The notes beneath the pieces were generated by a model. The model saw nothing but the letters and a program-made list of their open reading frames with translations, was not told the origin of the DNA and did not search any database. Made by a program: the position numbers and the translations under genes. This document shows positions 63,781-64,000 of a stretch of 64,000 nucleotides of DNA, piece by piece (within the stretch, counting starts at the first letter, position 1; each line of letters opens with the position of its first letter). The DNA comes from Branchiostoma belcheri. Taxonomy: Eukaryota; Chordata; Leptocardii; Amphioxiformes; Branchiostomatidae. The stretch covers positions 1-64,000 of the forward strand of contig NW_017803897.1 of the NCBI RefSeq assembly GCF_001625305.1. The letters are read 5' to 3'.

Positions 63781-64000
63781 CACATCACTCACTGCATTGT
63801 ATGTCATAAAAAGTAAACAGCATGGCGGTATCGATCGCCTCAAGCCACCAAGACTTTCAACTATTAACTACGGGGTTTCCTTCTTTATCAGGTTTGCTTT
63901 TGAACCACCTTGATGTTACTTAACTATCAACCCGGCTAGCAGAAGCCGCCGGCTCCTTTGATATTACAGCCGCTCCCTGTCCAATCTTGTTTACACGCCG
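63781..64000. other. Window end, no feature recognised
   Basis: Short plus-strand frame only (63683-63913), which overlaps the SINE; no domain. Confidence 0.4.

Overview
The window is animal nuclear DNA: spliced genes with GT-AG introns, many symmetric phase-1 domain exons, MITEs, LINEs, Penelope-like elements and microsatellites. The domain set (F-type lectin, WSC, PAN, kringle, LDLa, integrin-type EGF, YWTD propeller) and the repeat content suggest an invertebrate deuterostome. My best guess is a lancelet (Branchiostoma), but that is inference, not proof.

Region 1 (1-7.4 kb): a ~205 bp satellite-like array with long inverted-repeat symmetry, a GC-rich block of unknown nature, short tandem repeats, a TATA-flanked MITE and an old LINE fragment. 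Region 2 (7.4-11.9 kb): two minus-strand exons in matching phase (11564-11847 and 7379-7495) that end a gene I do not recognise. The intron between them carries a 5'-truncated L1/Tx1-type LINE with a 14-bp target duplication, itself split by a second LINE with a 12-bp duplication. Region 3 (12-21.8 kb): mostly transposon-derived, with a fold-back Penelope-like element, MITEs, a LINE 3' end, a (TA)n run and a 20-base assembly gap.

Region 4 (21.8-62.4 kb) is the centre of the window: 39 minus-strand exons that I could chain with compatible splice phases. In transcript order they are 3 LDLa; three hevein-like cysteine modules; WSC; F-type lectin; three hevein-like; F-type lectin; PAN; three hevein-like; kringle; F-type lectin; a YWTD (LDL-receptor class B) propeller with its EGF; PAN; three hevein-like; kringle; integrin-beta-type EGF repeats and beta-tail domain; LDLa. 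The exons sum to 6,915 bp, about 2,300 residues. No signal peptide or membrane segment was found, so the 5' end probably lies beyond base 64000 and some exons are missing. If this is one gene, the product is a very large secreted or surface protein with several sugar-binding module types (fucose: F-type lectin; chitin/GlcNAc-like: hevein-like; WSC), which would suit glycan recognition or adhesion. That role is inference.

The locus has grown by duplication. A 2.7-kb PAN-hevein-kringle block occurs twice almost unchanged (25.7-28.5 and 39.6-42.3 kb). An F-type lectin block occurs twice (37.1-39.6 and 42.3-44.6 kb), and exon-restricted identity at 45.7 kb points to gene conversion. Introns are filled by recurring MITE families, LINE pieces, SINEs and a second Penelope-like element. 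Both Penelope-like elements carry hammerhead-ribozyme-like cores in their terminal repeats.
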